Assembly (NCBI RefSeq): GCF_042680605.1
Contig: NZ_JBHUEE010000002.1
Coordinates: 558,001-622,000 of the forward strand
Source of the DNA: Allobogoriella deserti
GTDB lineage: Bacteria; Actinomycetota; Actinomycetes; Actinomycetales; Actinomycetaceae
Direction of reading: 5' to 3'
Length of the DNA: 64,000 nt
Made by a program: the position numbers and the translations under genes. The notes below the pieces were generated by a model that saw only the letters and a program-made list of their open reading frames with translations, had not been told where the DNA came from and did not search any database. Shown piece after piece: positions 25,310 through 34,381 of the stretch (position 1 is its first letter; each line of letters begins with the position of its first letter).

Positions 25310-25323
25310 AGGTGATTTGTATC
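25310..25323. promoter_or_regulatory. CRP/GlxR-like operator
   Basis: GTGAT-TTGT-ATCAC is a perfect inverted repeat and fits the CRP-family core GTGA-N6-TCAC. It sits 64 bases upstream of the giant surface gene start and 154 bases upstream of the divergent dehydratase. A cAMP-responsive CRP/GlxR protein could control either gene; this is inferred from the motif. Confidence 0.55.
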
Positions 25324-25476
25324 ACGCACCTCCGGCCGAGAAAAGCGAACGGACGCCGGCATCGCGGATCAGCGGAGTACCCGCAATAACGGCGAGCGAC
25401 CCGTCATTGCGGCCGGTCGGTCGGAGTCCCCGGCTCACTAGGCTGGCCGGACACTCACCGGCGACGATGGAGCAGC

Positions 25477-27189
25477 GTGAACCTCAGAAGTGACGAGTGG
25501 TACGGCGGAACGGACCGCAACTCCTACATCCACCGCGCATGGATGCGCCGCGGACTGCCGTCGAGCGCCTTCGACGGGCGGCCGCAGATCGCGATCGCGA
25601 ACACCGCCTCGGACCTGACCCCGTGCAACGCGCACCTCAACGAGGTGGCCGAGTCCGTCAAGCACGGCGTCTACGAGGCCGGCGGCATCCCGCACAACCT
25701 GCCCGTGGTCTCCCCCGGCGAGACCAACGTGCGCCCGACGGCGATGCTCTGGCGGAACATGGCCGCGATGGCCATGGAGGAGATGTTCCGGGCCAACCCG
25801 ATCGACGGTCTCGTGCTACTCGGTGGGTGCGACAAGACCATTCCCGCGCTGCTCATGGCGGCCGCGTCGGTGGACCTGCCCGCCGTCGTCGTCCCCGGAG
25901 GCCCGATGCTCTCCGGCACCTTCCGTGGCGCCCCGCTCGGTTGCGGCACGGACGTGTGGAAGCTCAGCGAGGAGGTCCGTGCCGGGCGGCTGCCGCAGGA
26001 CACGTTCCTGCGCTCGGAGTCGTCGATGATCCGCTCACGCGGGCACTGCAACACCATGGGCACCGCCTCGACCATGGCGATCATGGCCGAGGCGCTCGGC
26101 ATGACGATCCCCGGCATCGCCGGCACGCCGGCCGCGGACAGCCGGCTCCTCGAGGGCGCGCACGCCGCCGGGAGACTGGCGGTCGACCTCGTGCGGGACG
26201 GTCGGCCGGTCTCCGACGTGCTCACCGCCGGTTCGTTCCACAACGCGATCGTGGCGCTGGCCGCGTGCGGCGGCTCGACGAACGCCGTCGTCCATCTGCT
26301 CGCGGTGGCCGGCCGGCTCGGCCTGGACCTGACCCTCGAGGACTTCGACCGCATCGGTGGCGACGTGCCGCTGCTGGTCAATCTACAGCCGGCCGGCGAG
26401 TACCTCATGGAGGATCTGTTCCGCGCCGGTGGCCCGCTGGCCGTGCTGAATCAGGTCAGGGACCTGCTCGACCCGCAGGCGATGACGGTCACCGGCCGGC
26501 CCCTGGTCGACGTGCTGCCCGAGCACGAGGTGTTCGACCGCCAGGTCATCGCACCGCGCGCGGAACCGCTCATCGACGACGCCGGCATCGCCACCCTGCG
26601 CGGCAACCTCGCCCCGGACGGCGCGATCATCAAGCCCGCCGCCGCCAGCCCCGAGCTGCTCGTCCACCGGGGACGGGCGGTGGTGTTCGACTCGATCGAG
26701 GACTGCCACGCCCGCATCGACGACCCCGATCTCGAGGTCGACGCCACTTCGGTACTCGTGCTGCGCGGCTGCGGTCCGAAGGGCTACCCCGGGATGCCAG
26801 AGGTGGCGAACATGCCACTTCCGGAGAAGCTCCTCGAGCAGGGCGTGCGGGACATGGTCCGGATCTGCGACGGACGGATGAGCGGGACCGCGTACGGCAC
26901 GGTGGTGCTGCACGTGGCGCCCGAGGCGGCGGCCGGGGGTGCGCTGGCGCTGGTGCGCGACGGCGACGAGATCCTGCTCGACGTGCCGAACCGCCGCCTC
27001 GAGCTGCTGGTGGACGAGGACGAGCTGGCCACGCGGGAGGTCTCCCCTGGCACGCTCGCCGGCTACGCCCGCCCCGAGCGCGGCTGGGAGAAGATCTACG
27101 TCGAGCACGTGCTCCAGGCGGACCGGGGCGTCGACCTGGACTTCCTCGTGGGGCGGACCGGTCCCGTCGTCGAGCGCGAGTCGCACTGA
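25477..27189 (+). CDS. IlvD/Edd-family dehydratase, probably for a sugar acid
   Basis: This 570-residue enzyme is of the dihydroxy-acid/phosphogluconate dehydratase family. It has the iron-sulfur ligand Cys residues in DLTPCNAH (about 47-54), LLGGCDKT (about 115-122) and RGHCNTMGTAS (about 188-198), and the family motif GGSTNAVVHLLA (about 266-277). The N-terminus NSYIHRAWMRRGLP and end RGWEKIYVEHVLQADRGVDLDFL match the sugar-acid dehydratases (L-arabonate, D-xylonate, D-galactonate type) more than biosynthetic IlvD. These remove water from an aldonic acid to give a 2-keto-3-deoxy acid. The GTG start follows GGAGC. No pathway neighbours are adjacent, so the substrate is unknown. Confidence 0.85.
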   Translation: MNLRSDEWYGGTDRNSYIHRAWMRRGLPSSAFDGRPQIAIANTASDLTPCNAHLNEVAESVKHGVYEAGGIPHNLPVVSPGETNVRPTAMLWRNMAAMAMEEMFRANPIDGLVLLGGCDKTIPALLMAAASVDLPAVVVPGGPMLSGTFRGAPLGCGTDVWKLSEEVRAGRLPQDTFLRSESSMIRSRGHCNTMGTASTMAIMAEALGMTIPGIAGTPAADSRLLEGAHAAGRLAVDLVRDGRPVSDVLTAGSFHNAIVALAACGGSTNAVVHLLAVAGRLGLDLTLEDFDRIGGDVPLLVNLQPAGEYLMEDLFRAGGPLAVLNQVRDLLDPQAMTVTGRPLVDVLPEHEVFDRQVIAPRAEPLIDDAGIATLRGNLAPDGAIIKPAAASPELLVHRGRAVVFDSIEDCHARIDDPDLEVDATSVLVLRGCGPKGYPGMPEVANMPLPEKLLEQGVRDMVRICDGRMSGTAYGTVVLHVAPEAAAGGALALVRDGDEILLDVPNRRLELLVDEDELATREVSPGTLAGYARPERGWEKIYVEHVLQADRGVDLDFLVGRTGPVVERESH

Positions 27190-27229
27190 CGCGGATCTGC
27201 GGCGCCGACAGCTGCAGCACTCGCCCGCT

Positions 27230-27685
27230 TCAGCTGATGAGGGTGCCGCCCAGGACCTCGTGGATGCCCTCGATGTCCGTGCCGGCCGAGAGGTTCACCA
27301 TCCAGTTCGGACCGACGATCGTCGAGCCGGGGTCGATACCTGCCTCACGGAGCATGTCCTTGTTCGCGCGCTCCTGAGTGACCTGCGCATCGCGGTCGGA
27401 TTCGGACGCGTAGGTGGACAAGAGGTCCTCCTCCGAGCACGACCCTGACTCCGCCGCGTTGGCCACGTCGTTGGTCTGCGTCCAGTCCGCGCACGGGTAG
27501 CCGGCCTCGACGAGGGCGTCGCGCAGCTCGGTCACGCTACCGACCTCGCTCAGCGGCTGCGGCCCCTCCTCGGTGGGAGACGGGGAGTCCTTGGTGGGCG
27601 ACGGGGAGCCCGGTTCGGAGTCAAAGGAACACGCAGCGAGCGACAGCGTGAGCAGGCCCGCCACCAGGAGCTTTGTGCTTCGCAT
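27230..27685 (-). CDS. Small secreted lipoprotein, unknown function
   Basis: A 151-residue protein. Its signal MRSTKLLVAGLLTLSLAAC carries a clear lipobox (Cys19), followed by a Ser/Pro/Thr-rich spacer (about 20-45). The mature part contains two Cys residues (GYPCADW and SGSCSEED) that could form a disulfide. The middle reads VTELRDALVEAGYPCADW, and the end resembles small actinobacterial lipoproteins with a PASTA-unrelated alpha/beta fold. I do not know its function. It is convergent with the dehydratase gene. Confidence 0.75.
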   Translation of the reverse strand: MRSTKLLVAGLLTLSLAACSFDSEPGSPSPTKDSPSPTEEGPQPLSEVGSVTELRDALVEAGYPCADWTQTNDVANAAESGSCSEEDLLSTYASESDRDAQVTQERANKDMLREAGIDPGSTIVGPNWMVNLSAGTDIEGIHEVLGGTLIS

Positions 27686-28068
27686 GGGGCCAGGCTACGG
27701 GCGGACGTTCCCAGCTGACGGCCACGTCGCCCGCGAGCCGCATCAACGGGCCCCGGGCGAGCCGTGGCGCCCGAGCGAGCGCTAGGACGCTCACCCGGGC
27801 ACCACTCGCTCACCCGCTCATCGCCGCGCGGCGCTCACCGACGTCGCGTGACGGGACCGGGCCGGCCGGGGGCAGTGCCGGCGGTTGGTGACGGTGAACA
27901 TCGCCGTCGGGCCCTCGAACGGGGGCGAGGGGAAGGCCGGCGTCCGGGTGCCCGCTGGGGCGTGGCCGATGCCGGACAGTGGAGACGCCGTCGTGTCCGC
28001 ACCGGACACCGGACGCGTGTAGCTGCAGGGGAGTGCACACATCGTCAGGGAACTCTTTTCAGTTCGGG

Positions 28069-28097
28069 GACGGCGGGCCGGAGGGGGACCCGCCGTC
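28069..28097. terminator. GC-rich hairpin in the gap after the GGDEF-like gene
   Basis: GACGGCGGG (28069-28077) pairs exactly with CCCGCCGTC (28089-28097). There is no U tract on either strand, so terminator function is tentative. Confidence 0.4.
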
Positions 28098-28239
28098 ACC
28101 GAAGCCTGGCGAGGGCGCCTCAACCCGGCCTCCAGGGGCGCGCAGGGTCGGCTGAAGAGACCTTCAAGGTCGGCAAAGGGCAGTTCGGAGCCGATCTTGA
28201 GGTTCCGCCGAGACCCGGCGAGTCTCAAGCTCCGGAACG

Positions 28240-28257
28240 CCGCAGCTCAAGCTGCGG
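28240..28257 (-). terminator. Hairpin just past the GGDEF-like gene stop
   Basis: CCGCAGCT and AGCTGCGG (8 bp) enclose two bases, 15 bases after the stop of the minus-strand gene. A plausible intrinsic terminator without a U tract. Confidence 0.45.
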
Positions 28258-28272
28258 GCGGATGGCCGTCGG

Positions 28273-29436
28273 CTACGACGGCTGCTCCGCCGTGCCGGGC
28301 GCCAAGGTCACCGGTTCGTCGCCGAGCCCGCAGGCCTCCCGCGACGCCTCGCACAGCCTGTCCAGGTCGTACCCGTGCGTCTGGCTGGAGGCGATCCCGA
28401 ACCGTGCTGACAGCCGCATCCGCGTCCCCTGGGTCTCGAACGGTTCCGCGACCAGTTCGGCGCGCACATCCTCGGCCCACCGCGCCGCCTCCTCGGGCGG
28501 AACACCGGGCAGTAACGCCTGGAAGGCCAGCCCGTTCGGATCCCGCCCGACGACGGCGCGGCCCGGGAGCATGCTGATCGTCACCTCGCCCGCGGCGACG
28601 AAAGCCCGGTCCGCCGCCTCGCGGCCGAAGGCCACGGCGATGTCGTCGTAGTGCTCCGGGCGGACGGTCACCACGCACACCGGCGACCCGTCCGCCGCAC
28701 GAGCGCGGAGCACGGCCTCGGCGCGCGGGATGAACGACTGGCATGTCCGCGCCCCCGTCATGGGATCGAAGTTGCCCTGCTCCTCGCGCCGGCTGTGCTC
28801 CTGGGTCTGCCGCAGGGCGATCATCGAGAACGCCGCACCGATCATCCACAACGGCACGAGGATCGCGGCGATGCCGGTCCCGGCGTAGGTCTGGAACAGG
28901 TCCGAGTCGGCACCGCCGATGAGGAAGAGCACCCAGCGGACCAGGAAGTAGGACCCGCCCATCGCCATGATGACCGTGAGGTAGCGGGCCGCCCGGACGT
29001 CGTAGCGGCGGGCCCGGGCCATGGCGACGGCGGAGAGCAGGGAGCCCACGGCGTTGCCGAGGAGGTACACCGAGGCGCCGGACCACGAGCCGCCCTCGGG
29101 CCAGCTCACGAGCGTGGCTACCACGGCCGCCAGCGACGCGGCGATCGAGACCTCGACCAAGGAGCGGCGCCCGCCGTAGACGCGGATTCCGTTCCACAGA
29201 GCCATCGGCGTCAGGACGAGGAAGCCGTTGCCGAGGGCGAGCGCGAACCACAAGCCGGTCACGGCCTCGTCGGCGACGTAGCACAACGCGGTCAACAACG
29301 CGCTCGCGAACCCGAGCGACCACAGCCGGTCGACGAGCGGCGCGTCCCGGGACCACGTCTCGGCCAGGAACAGCGTGGAGATCACCACGGTGATGAGCGA
29401 GGAGAAGACCAGCAGCGTCGTGACGTCGAGACTCAT
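28273..29436 (-). CDS. Membrane protein with degenerate GGDEF domain
   Basis: A 387-residue protein. Seven to eight hydrophobic helices fill residues 5-215. The C-terminal half resembles a diguanylate cyclase: it starts FDPMTGARTCQSFIPRAEAVL (compare DPLTGLxNRRxF) and ends with the LSARFGIAS strand. Where GGDEF should be, the sequence is VGRDPNGLAFQALLPG, so the signature is lost and cyclase activity is unlikely. It may bind nucleotide or act as a membrane partner. The ATG overlaps the histidine kinase stop (ATGA) and is preceded by CTGGAGGA, so the two proteins are coupled. Confidence 0.75.
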   Translation of the reverse strand: MSLDVTTLLVFSSLITVVISTLFLAETWSRDAPLVDRLWSLGFASALLTALCYVADEAVTGLWFALALGNGFLVLTPMALWNGIRVYGGRRSLVEVSIAASLAAVVATLVSWPEGGSWSGASVYLLGNAVGSLLSAVAMARARRYDVRAARYLTVIMAMGGSYFLVRWVLFLIGGADSDLFQTYAGTGIAAILVPLWMIGAAFSMIALRQTQEHSRREEQGNFDPMTGARTCQSFIPRAEAVLRARAADGSPVCVVTVRPEHYDDIAVAFGREAADRAFVAAGEVTISMLPGRAVVGRDPNGLAFQALLPGVPPEEAARWAEDVRAELVAEPFETQGTRMRLSARFGIASSQTHGYDLDRLCEASREACGLGDEPVTLAPGTAEQPS

Positions 29437-31274
29437 CGGCCGTCCTCCAGGGGGAGATAGATGTCCACGGTGGTGCCGGTGCCGGGGCTCGAGGTGAGGT
29501 CGATCGTGCCGCCGTGCGCCTCGACGAGCTGGCGCGTGATGTGCAGACCGAGCCCGACGCCGGGCGCCGGTCCGGACCGGGCCGCATGACCGCGGTAGAA
29601 CCGGGCGAAGACGCGCTCCTGCTCCTCGTGGGCGATCCCGATCCCCTCGTCCCGGACGGTCAGGTGCGCACGCGGCCCCTCGACGGCGAGATCCAGGGCA
29701 ACCGTGCCGCCGTCGTCGGAGTACTTGATGGCGTTGGAGACCACGTTGTCCACCACCTGTCCGAGCCGGGTGCGGTCGCCGTGGACCACGCACCGCCGCT
29801 CCGCCCGGTTGACCAGACGCACGCCCCGTTCGCCCGCGCGGCGCTCGTGCGTGAGCACGGTGTCGGTCACCACCTCGCGCAGATCGACCGGGGTGGCGGT
29901 CAGCTCGATCTGCCCGCTACGGGTCTGCGCTGCGGTGAGCAGGTCCGAGATGACGTGGAGCAGCCGGTCGGTGTTGCGGGCGACGACCCGAAGGTGCGCC
30001 CGGGCCTCCTCGGGCACGCCGGGGGTGTCCTCGATGAGCTCGAGGAAGCCGAGCACGGACGTCAGTGGCGTGCGCAGTTCGTGGGAGACCGCCGAGACGA
30101 ACTCCTCGCGCTGGGCCAGCGCGTTGGTCTCGGACGTGACGTCCTGGTACACGACGACGGCACCGGTCCGGGCGCCGTCGTCATCGGTCAGTGGCGCGGC
30201 GGAGACGCGCAGGGCGAGCTCGCGGTCGCCCTTGCCGACGAAGACGAGCTCCCGGTCGATGGTCTCGCCGGCAGCCGCCCGGGGCAGGACTGAGGCCTCG
30301 TCCCGCACCGGCGAGCCGTCCGGGCTGGTGCGCTCGCCCGGTGGGCAAGGTGCGTCGACGTCACGAGATGCGTCCTCGGCGTGCGGCGTGCCGGCTTCGG
30401 AGGTAGCCCCCTCGCCGTCCTGCCGAGCTGCCACCTCCGGGGAGTCCGGCGGCAGACCGCCATCCCCAACCTGGTCGCCGACGCGGTACGCACCGCCGAC
30501 CATCGCCGTCATCGTCCGGTTGATGTGGGTGATGCGACCGGAGGAGTCCAGCGCCACCACACCGACGTCGATGGTGTTGAGGATGCCCTGCAGCAGGACG
30601 TCATGCGCATTCGCCGACTCGAGGGCCTCCTCCACGAGCGCGCTCTGCTTCGACAGCAGCGCCCGGCGCGCGGACGAGCGCCGCTCGGCGAGGAAGACGT
30701 AGATCGCCGCGGCCGCCAGCGCCAGCGGGACCAGCGTGTGCCGCTCCGCCAACGTGGTCGGCATCGACCCGGCGAAGAGCGGGACCCACACGGCGAGCGT
30801 GCCCGCGGTGATGGACAGGACGACGCCGGCGGTCCCGAAGCTCGTGGAGAGCCACAGGACCGGCAGGACGAGCAGCACCGAGCAACGCACGCCCGACGCC
30901 TCGATGAGGACCACCACGGCCATGTCGGCCAACGCCACGAGGGCCGGGCTCCATCGGGGCAGCCGCTCCCACGGCAGGATCATCGAGGCCACCGTGGCCG
31001 CCACGCCGAGCACGGTCGCGGAGAAGAAGGGCGGATCACCCAGGCGGGCCGGGTCGACGGCCGCCACGACGAGGACGATGACGAGCAGCACGGCGGCGAA
31101 CGGCAGGTGCCGGAAGAAGACGGTGGTCTCGCTCGTGCCGCTCTCCGTGCCCGTCTCGCTCGTGCCGGTCTCCCCCGGGCCGAGATCGGCCGGCCCGCTG
31201 TCCCGGCGGGCGGCCCCATGCTTGCGGGTGCGGAGCCGGGCCGCCGTGAGGGCCCGGACCCACGCCTGCGTCAT
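29433..31274 (-). CDS. Membrane-bound sensor histidine kinase
   Basis: A 613-residue kinase. An N-terminal disordered stretch with Gly/Thr/Ser/Glu repeats (about 28-50) precedes six or so helices (about 55-200), then a PAS-like domain (about 235-375) beginning GILNTIDVGVVALDSSGRITHINR. That domain is interrupted by a long acidic, Pro-rich insertion (about 270-330). The H box SAVSHELRTPLTSVLGFLEL is near 393-412. HATPase motifs NVVSNAIKYSDDGG, DEGIGIAHEEQERVFARFYRG and GVGLGLHITRQLVEAHGG are intact. It is translated with the degenerate GGDEF protein and has no response regulator beside it, so that membrane protein may be its sensor partner or output. Confidence 0.9.
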   Translation of the reverse strand: MTQAWVRALTAARLRTRKHGAARRDSGPADLGPGETGTSETGTESGTSETTVFFRHLPFAAVLLVIVLVVAAVDPARLGDPPFFSATVLGVAATVASMILPWERLPRWSPALVALADMAVVVLIEASGVRCSVLLVLPVLWLSTSFGTAGVVLSITAGTLAVWVPLFAGSMPTTLAERHTLVPLALAAAAIYVFLAERRSSARRALLSKQSALVEEALESANAHDVLLQGILNTIDVGVVALDSSGRITHINRTMTAMVGGAYRVGDQVGDGGLPPDSPEVAARQDGEGATSEAGTPHAEDASRDVDAPCPPGERTSPDGSPVRDEASVLPRAAAGETIDRELVFVGKGDRELALRVSAAPLTDDDGARTGAVVVYQDVTSETNALAQREEFVSAVSHELRTPLTSVLGFLELIEDTPGVPEEARAHLRVVARNTDRLLHVISDLLTAAQTRSGQIELTATPVDLREVVTDTVLTHERRAGERGVRLVNRAERRCVVHGDRTRLGQVVDNVVSNAIKYSDDGGTVALDLAVEGPRAHLTVRDEGIGIAHEEQERVFARFYRGHAARSGPAPGVGLGLHITRQLVEAHGGTIDLTSSPGTGTTVDIYLPLEDGR

Positions 31275-31348
31275 GGGGGAAGAGTAGTGACCGGTGGCGG
31301 TGTGCGCCGGGGACTCGTCGGTCGAGTCGCGCCGGCGGCGGCCGGTGA

Positions 31349-34300
31349 TCACCGCTGCCCGGTTGCGGGCGGGTCCCCCGCGCACCCGGTCAGGACGTCC
31401 CCGAGCAAGGTGGGGTCGGTGAGCACGGCCTCCACGGCGAACCGGGCCGGCCAGGAACCGGCGGCGTGCGCGAGGGAACGCGCGAGCCCGGCGGTGCTGG
31501 TCGCGTAGACGGTGCCGCGATTGACCCACCAGGTCACCGGCGAGCCGTCGACCTCCAGCTCCTCGCACTCGACCCACTCGCCGGGCACCTCCGGCAGGAG
31601 GGTCCGGACGGCCGCCGGAGTCGGGCCGGTGCGGTGCCCGGTGACGGCCGGTGGCACGTCCGGGGCGACATCGAGGTCGAGCAGGTCGGCCACGGCGTCG
31701 ACGAGGTCGAGCGGCGCGGGCACGACGGCGGCCGCCTGCGCCCACATGGGCGTCGCAACCACGACGTCGTCGGCCGGGCACATGCGTGCGTTCGCGCCGG
31801 TGAGTGCGGGAACGACCGTCGGCGGATCGAACCGCACACCCTCGGTGGCGGCGCGGGCCAGCGCGAGCCAGAGGGCGACGGCGTCGGTGAGGTCGACAGT
31901 GCCCTCCTCCGGCCATCGGTCGAGGTAGGCGTCCCAGCCGGCGGCGTCCAACTCCGCGAGGTCGCCGACCGCCCCGACGGCGCCCAGCACCGCCTCGTCC
32001 AGACGGTCGATACCGGCCGGTGGCGCCGTCAGGAAGGGCGCTCGGCGGCGCCCGGGGAGCGCGAACGGCGCACCGAGTTCCTCGCGCAGCCACCAGGCCG
32101 TGTACGACGGCGCCGCCGTTCCGGTGCCGCCGCCCTCGGCGCGCACCGGGTCGAGCAGCGCCGCGCGGAGGGCGGGGGTCGCGGCGAGCCGCTCGAGGAC
32201 CTGCGGCCACGCGCCCTCGGCGACGGCGTCGAGATCGGCGACGGCGATGAGGTCACCGACCCACACACCCGGCCCGAGGATCTCGGCGAGGTGCTCGAGG
32301 TAGTCGCTCCAGCCGTCCAGCCGAGTCTCGTCCGCGGCGGCCGGATCCGCGACGACGTCGGGGACGGTCACCGTGGTGAGGCCGGCGCGCACCCCGACGG
32401 CCGCGAGGGTGGGCCCGCCCCAGTGGTCGAGGACGCGGCGGGCCACCGGCTCCAGGGCGTCGAGGACCTCGGCGGCCCACGACCCGGGGATCGTCAGTTC
32501 GGCGGCGGGTGCGAGGTCGGTGCGGGTGCGCTCGACCGGTAGCGGCAGCTCGGCCAGCCAGGCCGGCAGCGCGACGTCGTCCCCGTGGCGTTCGACGGCC
32601 TGCGCGGCGAGATCGAGGACGACGGCGACGGCGCGGTTCACGCCGTCGGGCGGCTGGCCGGCCGGTGGTTCGCTGGGCCCCTCCGGATCCTCGACCGCGG
32701 CACGGAGTGAGGGCTGCTGCAGGAGCGTGACAGCGTCGGCCCCGACGGCGCCGACGGTGGCCAGGACCGGATGGGCGGCGCGCGGGTGGACGATCCGTAG
32801 ACCGGGCAGACCGGCCGGCAGCGCGGTCAGCTCGGGCGAGGGCAGCAGCAGGCCGCGCGGGCCGTGGGCGAACGTGGTGCCGTCGTGCAGCGGCACGGGT
32901 AGGGCCGAGAGCGCTTCACGGTGGGTCGCGGCGTGCGGCGCGAGGGCGGCGTACACCTGCCGCCAGCGCTCGGGCGGGCCGGCGGCTGGAAGTGTCTCGA
33001 CGACGTCGGCCAGGTCGCGAATCGCGACGCCGAGGCGGCGGGCGTGAACCTCACGGTGGGCCGGGACGCGCACGAGGCCGCCGACCATCGGGGCGAGCGC
33101 GCCGAGCACCTCGGGATCCTGCCCGGCCGGTCCGGCCAGGCTCTGCGCGGAGCGGGCGGTGATCAGCTCGCCCGTACCGACCTCGGTGAGCAGGCCCGCA
33201 CCGGCGAGGGTCTCGAGCGCGGCCGCATGCACGGCGCCGTCGATCGGCCCGGCCGGCAGTCCCGTCGGGACGAGCCCCAGCGCCTCCTCGGCCGCTCCTT
33301 CGCCGGCGAGCCGGACGGCGAGGTCGGCGTAGACCTCCGCGGCGCGCGCCAGCAGGTACTCGGTGACGGGGCCGGGAACCGCGTGGCGGCGCGTCGGGTC
33401 CAGCGGGAAGGTCGCGACGAGCAACGCCGGCAGTGTCACCGGGTCCTCGGTCGGGGTAGGGGCGTGGATCAGCGCCGGCGGAGACCCGGACTCCTCTCGC
33501 GGAAGCGCCCAGGTGACGGACCAACCGGTGCGGTCGCGTTCCTCCACCGGCCGATCCGCGACCAGGCCCGCCGGGAGGTGGCCCGCGGCGGTGGCGGTGC
33601 GCCAGCGCGAGCCGACGTCGGCGAGCACGCGGGCAGGGGCGTCGTCGATCTCGACGCGGACGGTGCGCAGCGTCGGCAGCGCGAGCAGCAGGACGTCGTC
33701 GACGGCCTCGAGGGCCGAGCGCGCCGCTTCGCGTTCGGCCGGCCCGCGCAGCCGCAGGCGCACCGCGGTGGTGCGGCCCGGGTCGAGCTGCGCCTCGGCT
33801 GCGGTGTCCTCGAGCGGGACGGGCAGCCGCAGCGCCGGCAGGTCGCCGTGGCGCCGGGCGATCTCGCGGGCGAGGTCCGGGATGTCATCGGCGGCCCGGT
33901 CGAGCAGGGCGGCCGTCTCGGCGAGCGAGAACCGCACGCCGGCGGGGCCGTGCTCGGTGCGGGTAGCCACGGTGATCTCGTCGCTGAGGGAGCGTGTGGC
34001 GGAGAAGCCGACGCCGAAGCGGCCGACGGTGGGAGCCTCGCCGGCTCTCTTGGCAGAGGCGCGCAGTGTGGCCAATGCGGCGACGCCCGCGCGGGTGAGC
34101 GGCCTGCCGGTGTTGGCGGCGAGGAGCTCGCCGCCGTCCTCGGTGGAGGTCAGCCGGAACACGAGGTCACCGGGGACGCCGGCCTCGGCCGCGGCGTCGG
34201 CGGCGTTCTGGGCGAGTTCGACGATCACCCGGTCGCGGTACGAGCCGCGCGCGTGGTCCTCCTCGAGGTTGGCGTCCTGGCGCAACCGCGACGGGTCGCG

Positions 34301-34381
34301 CCGCCAGGTATCGAGCGCGGCGTCACGCAACGCGGCGGTGTCGAAAGGATCGGGCCCGGCTGAGCGCCCTCGGGCGTTCAT
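31349..34381 (-). CDS. Sacsin N-terminal ATPase-like protein
   Basis: This 1010-residue protein opens with an Hsp90/GHKL-type ATP-binding fold: RDRVIVELAQNAADAAAEAG (about 49-68, N box with the Mg-binding Asn), ANTGRPLTRAGVAALATLRASAK (in the 90-112 region) and VGRFGVGFSATRSLSDEI (about 119-136, the G-rich lid). This is the sacsin N-terminal ATPase-like family. The remaining 850 residues are Ala/Leu/Pro-rich helical sequence without a named domain. The start overlaps the DUF3027 stop by four bases (ATGA). The pair is, from memory of other actinobacteria, a usual one. Its role is unknown; chaperone-like or regulatory ATPase functions are possible. Confidence 0.85.
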   Translation of the reverse strand: MNARGRSAGPDPFDTAALRDAALDTWRRDPSRLRQDANLEEDHARGSYRDRVIVELAQNAADAAAEAGVPGDLVFRLTSTEDGGELLAANTGRPLTRAGVAALATLRASAKRAGEAPTVGRFGVGFSATRSLSDEITVATRTEHGPAGVRFSLAETAALLDRAADDIPDLAREIARRHGDLPALRLPVPLEDTAAEAQLDPGRTTAVRLRLRGPAEREAARSALEAVDDVLLLALPTLRTVRVEIDDAPARVLADVGSRWRTATAAGHLPAGLVADRPVEERDRTGWSVTWALPREESGSPPALIHAPTPTEDPVTLPALLVATFPLDPTRRHAVPGPVTEYLLARAAEVYADLAVRLAGEGAAEEALGLVPTGLPAGPIDGAVHAAALETLAGAGLLTEVGTGELITARSAQSLAGPAGQDPEVLGALAPMVGGLVRVPAHREVHARRLGVAIRDLADVVETLPAAGPPERWRQVYAALAPHAATHREALSALPVPLHDGTTFAHGPRGLLLPSPELTALPAGLPGLRIVHPRAAHPVLATVGAVGADAVTLLQQPSLRAAVEDPEGPSEPPAGQPPDGVNRAVAVVLDLAAQAVERHGDDVALPAWLAELPLPVERTRTDLAPAAELTIPGSWAAEVLDALEPVARRVLDHWGGPTLAAVGVRAGLTTVTVPDVVADPAAADETRLDGWSDYLEHLAEILGPGVWVGDLIAVADLDAVAEGAWPQVLERLAATPALRAALLDPVRAEGGGTGTAAPSYTAWWLREELGAPFALPGRRRAPFLTAPPAGIDRLDEAVLGAVGAVGDLAELDAAGWDAYLDRWPEEGTVDLTDAVALWLALARAATEGVRFDPPTVVPALTGANARMCPADDVVVATPMWAQAAAVVPAPLDLVDAVADLLDLDVAPDVPPAVTGHRTGPTPAAVRTLLPEVPGEWVECEELEVDGSPVTWWVNRGTVYATSTAGLARSLAHAAGSWPARFAVEAVLTDPTLLGDVLTGCAGDPPATGQR

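Larger units (their letters stand above)
27686..28272. other. 587-base non-coding gap with hairpins and CTCAAG-type motifs
   Basis: No open frame here looks like a protein; candidate frames are Arg/Pro-rich and unsupported by ribosome sites. It includes two hairpins (28069-28097 and 28240-28257), and between 28155 and 28235 several CTTCAAG, CTTGAG and CTCAAG hexamers that resemble those in front of the Hpt-like gene at 552-612. No tRNA or known riboswitch was recognised. Confidence 0.5.

Noticed and set aside
27764..28651. Plus-strand and minus-strand frames in the 27.7-28.3 kb gap
   Set aside because: They are Arg/Pro/Gly-rich with no ribosome site, no domain and, in part, overlap the GGDEF-like gene.
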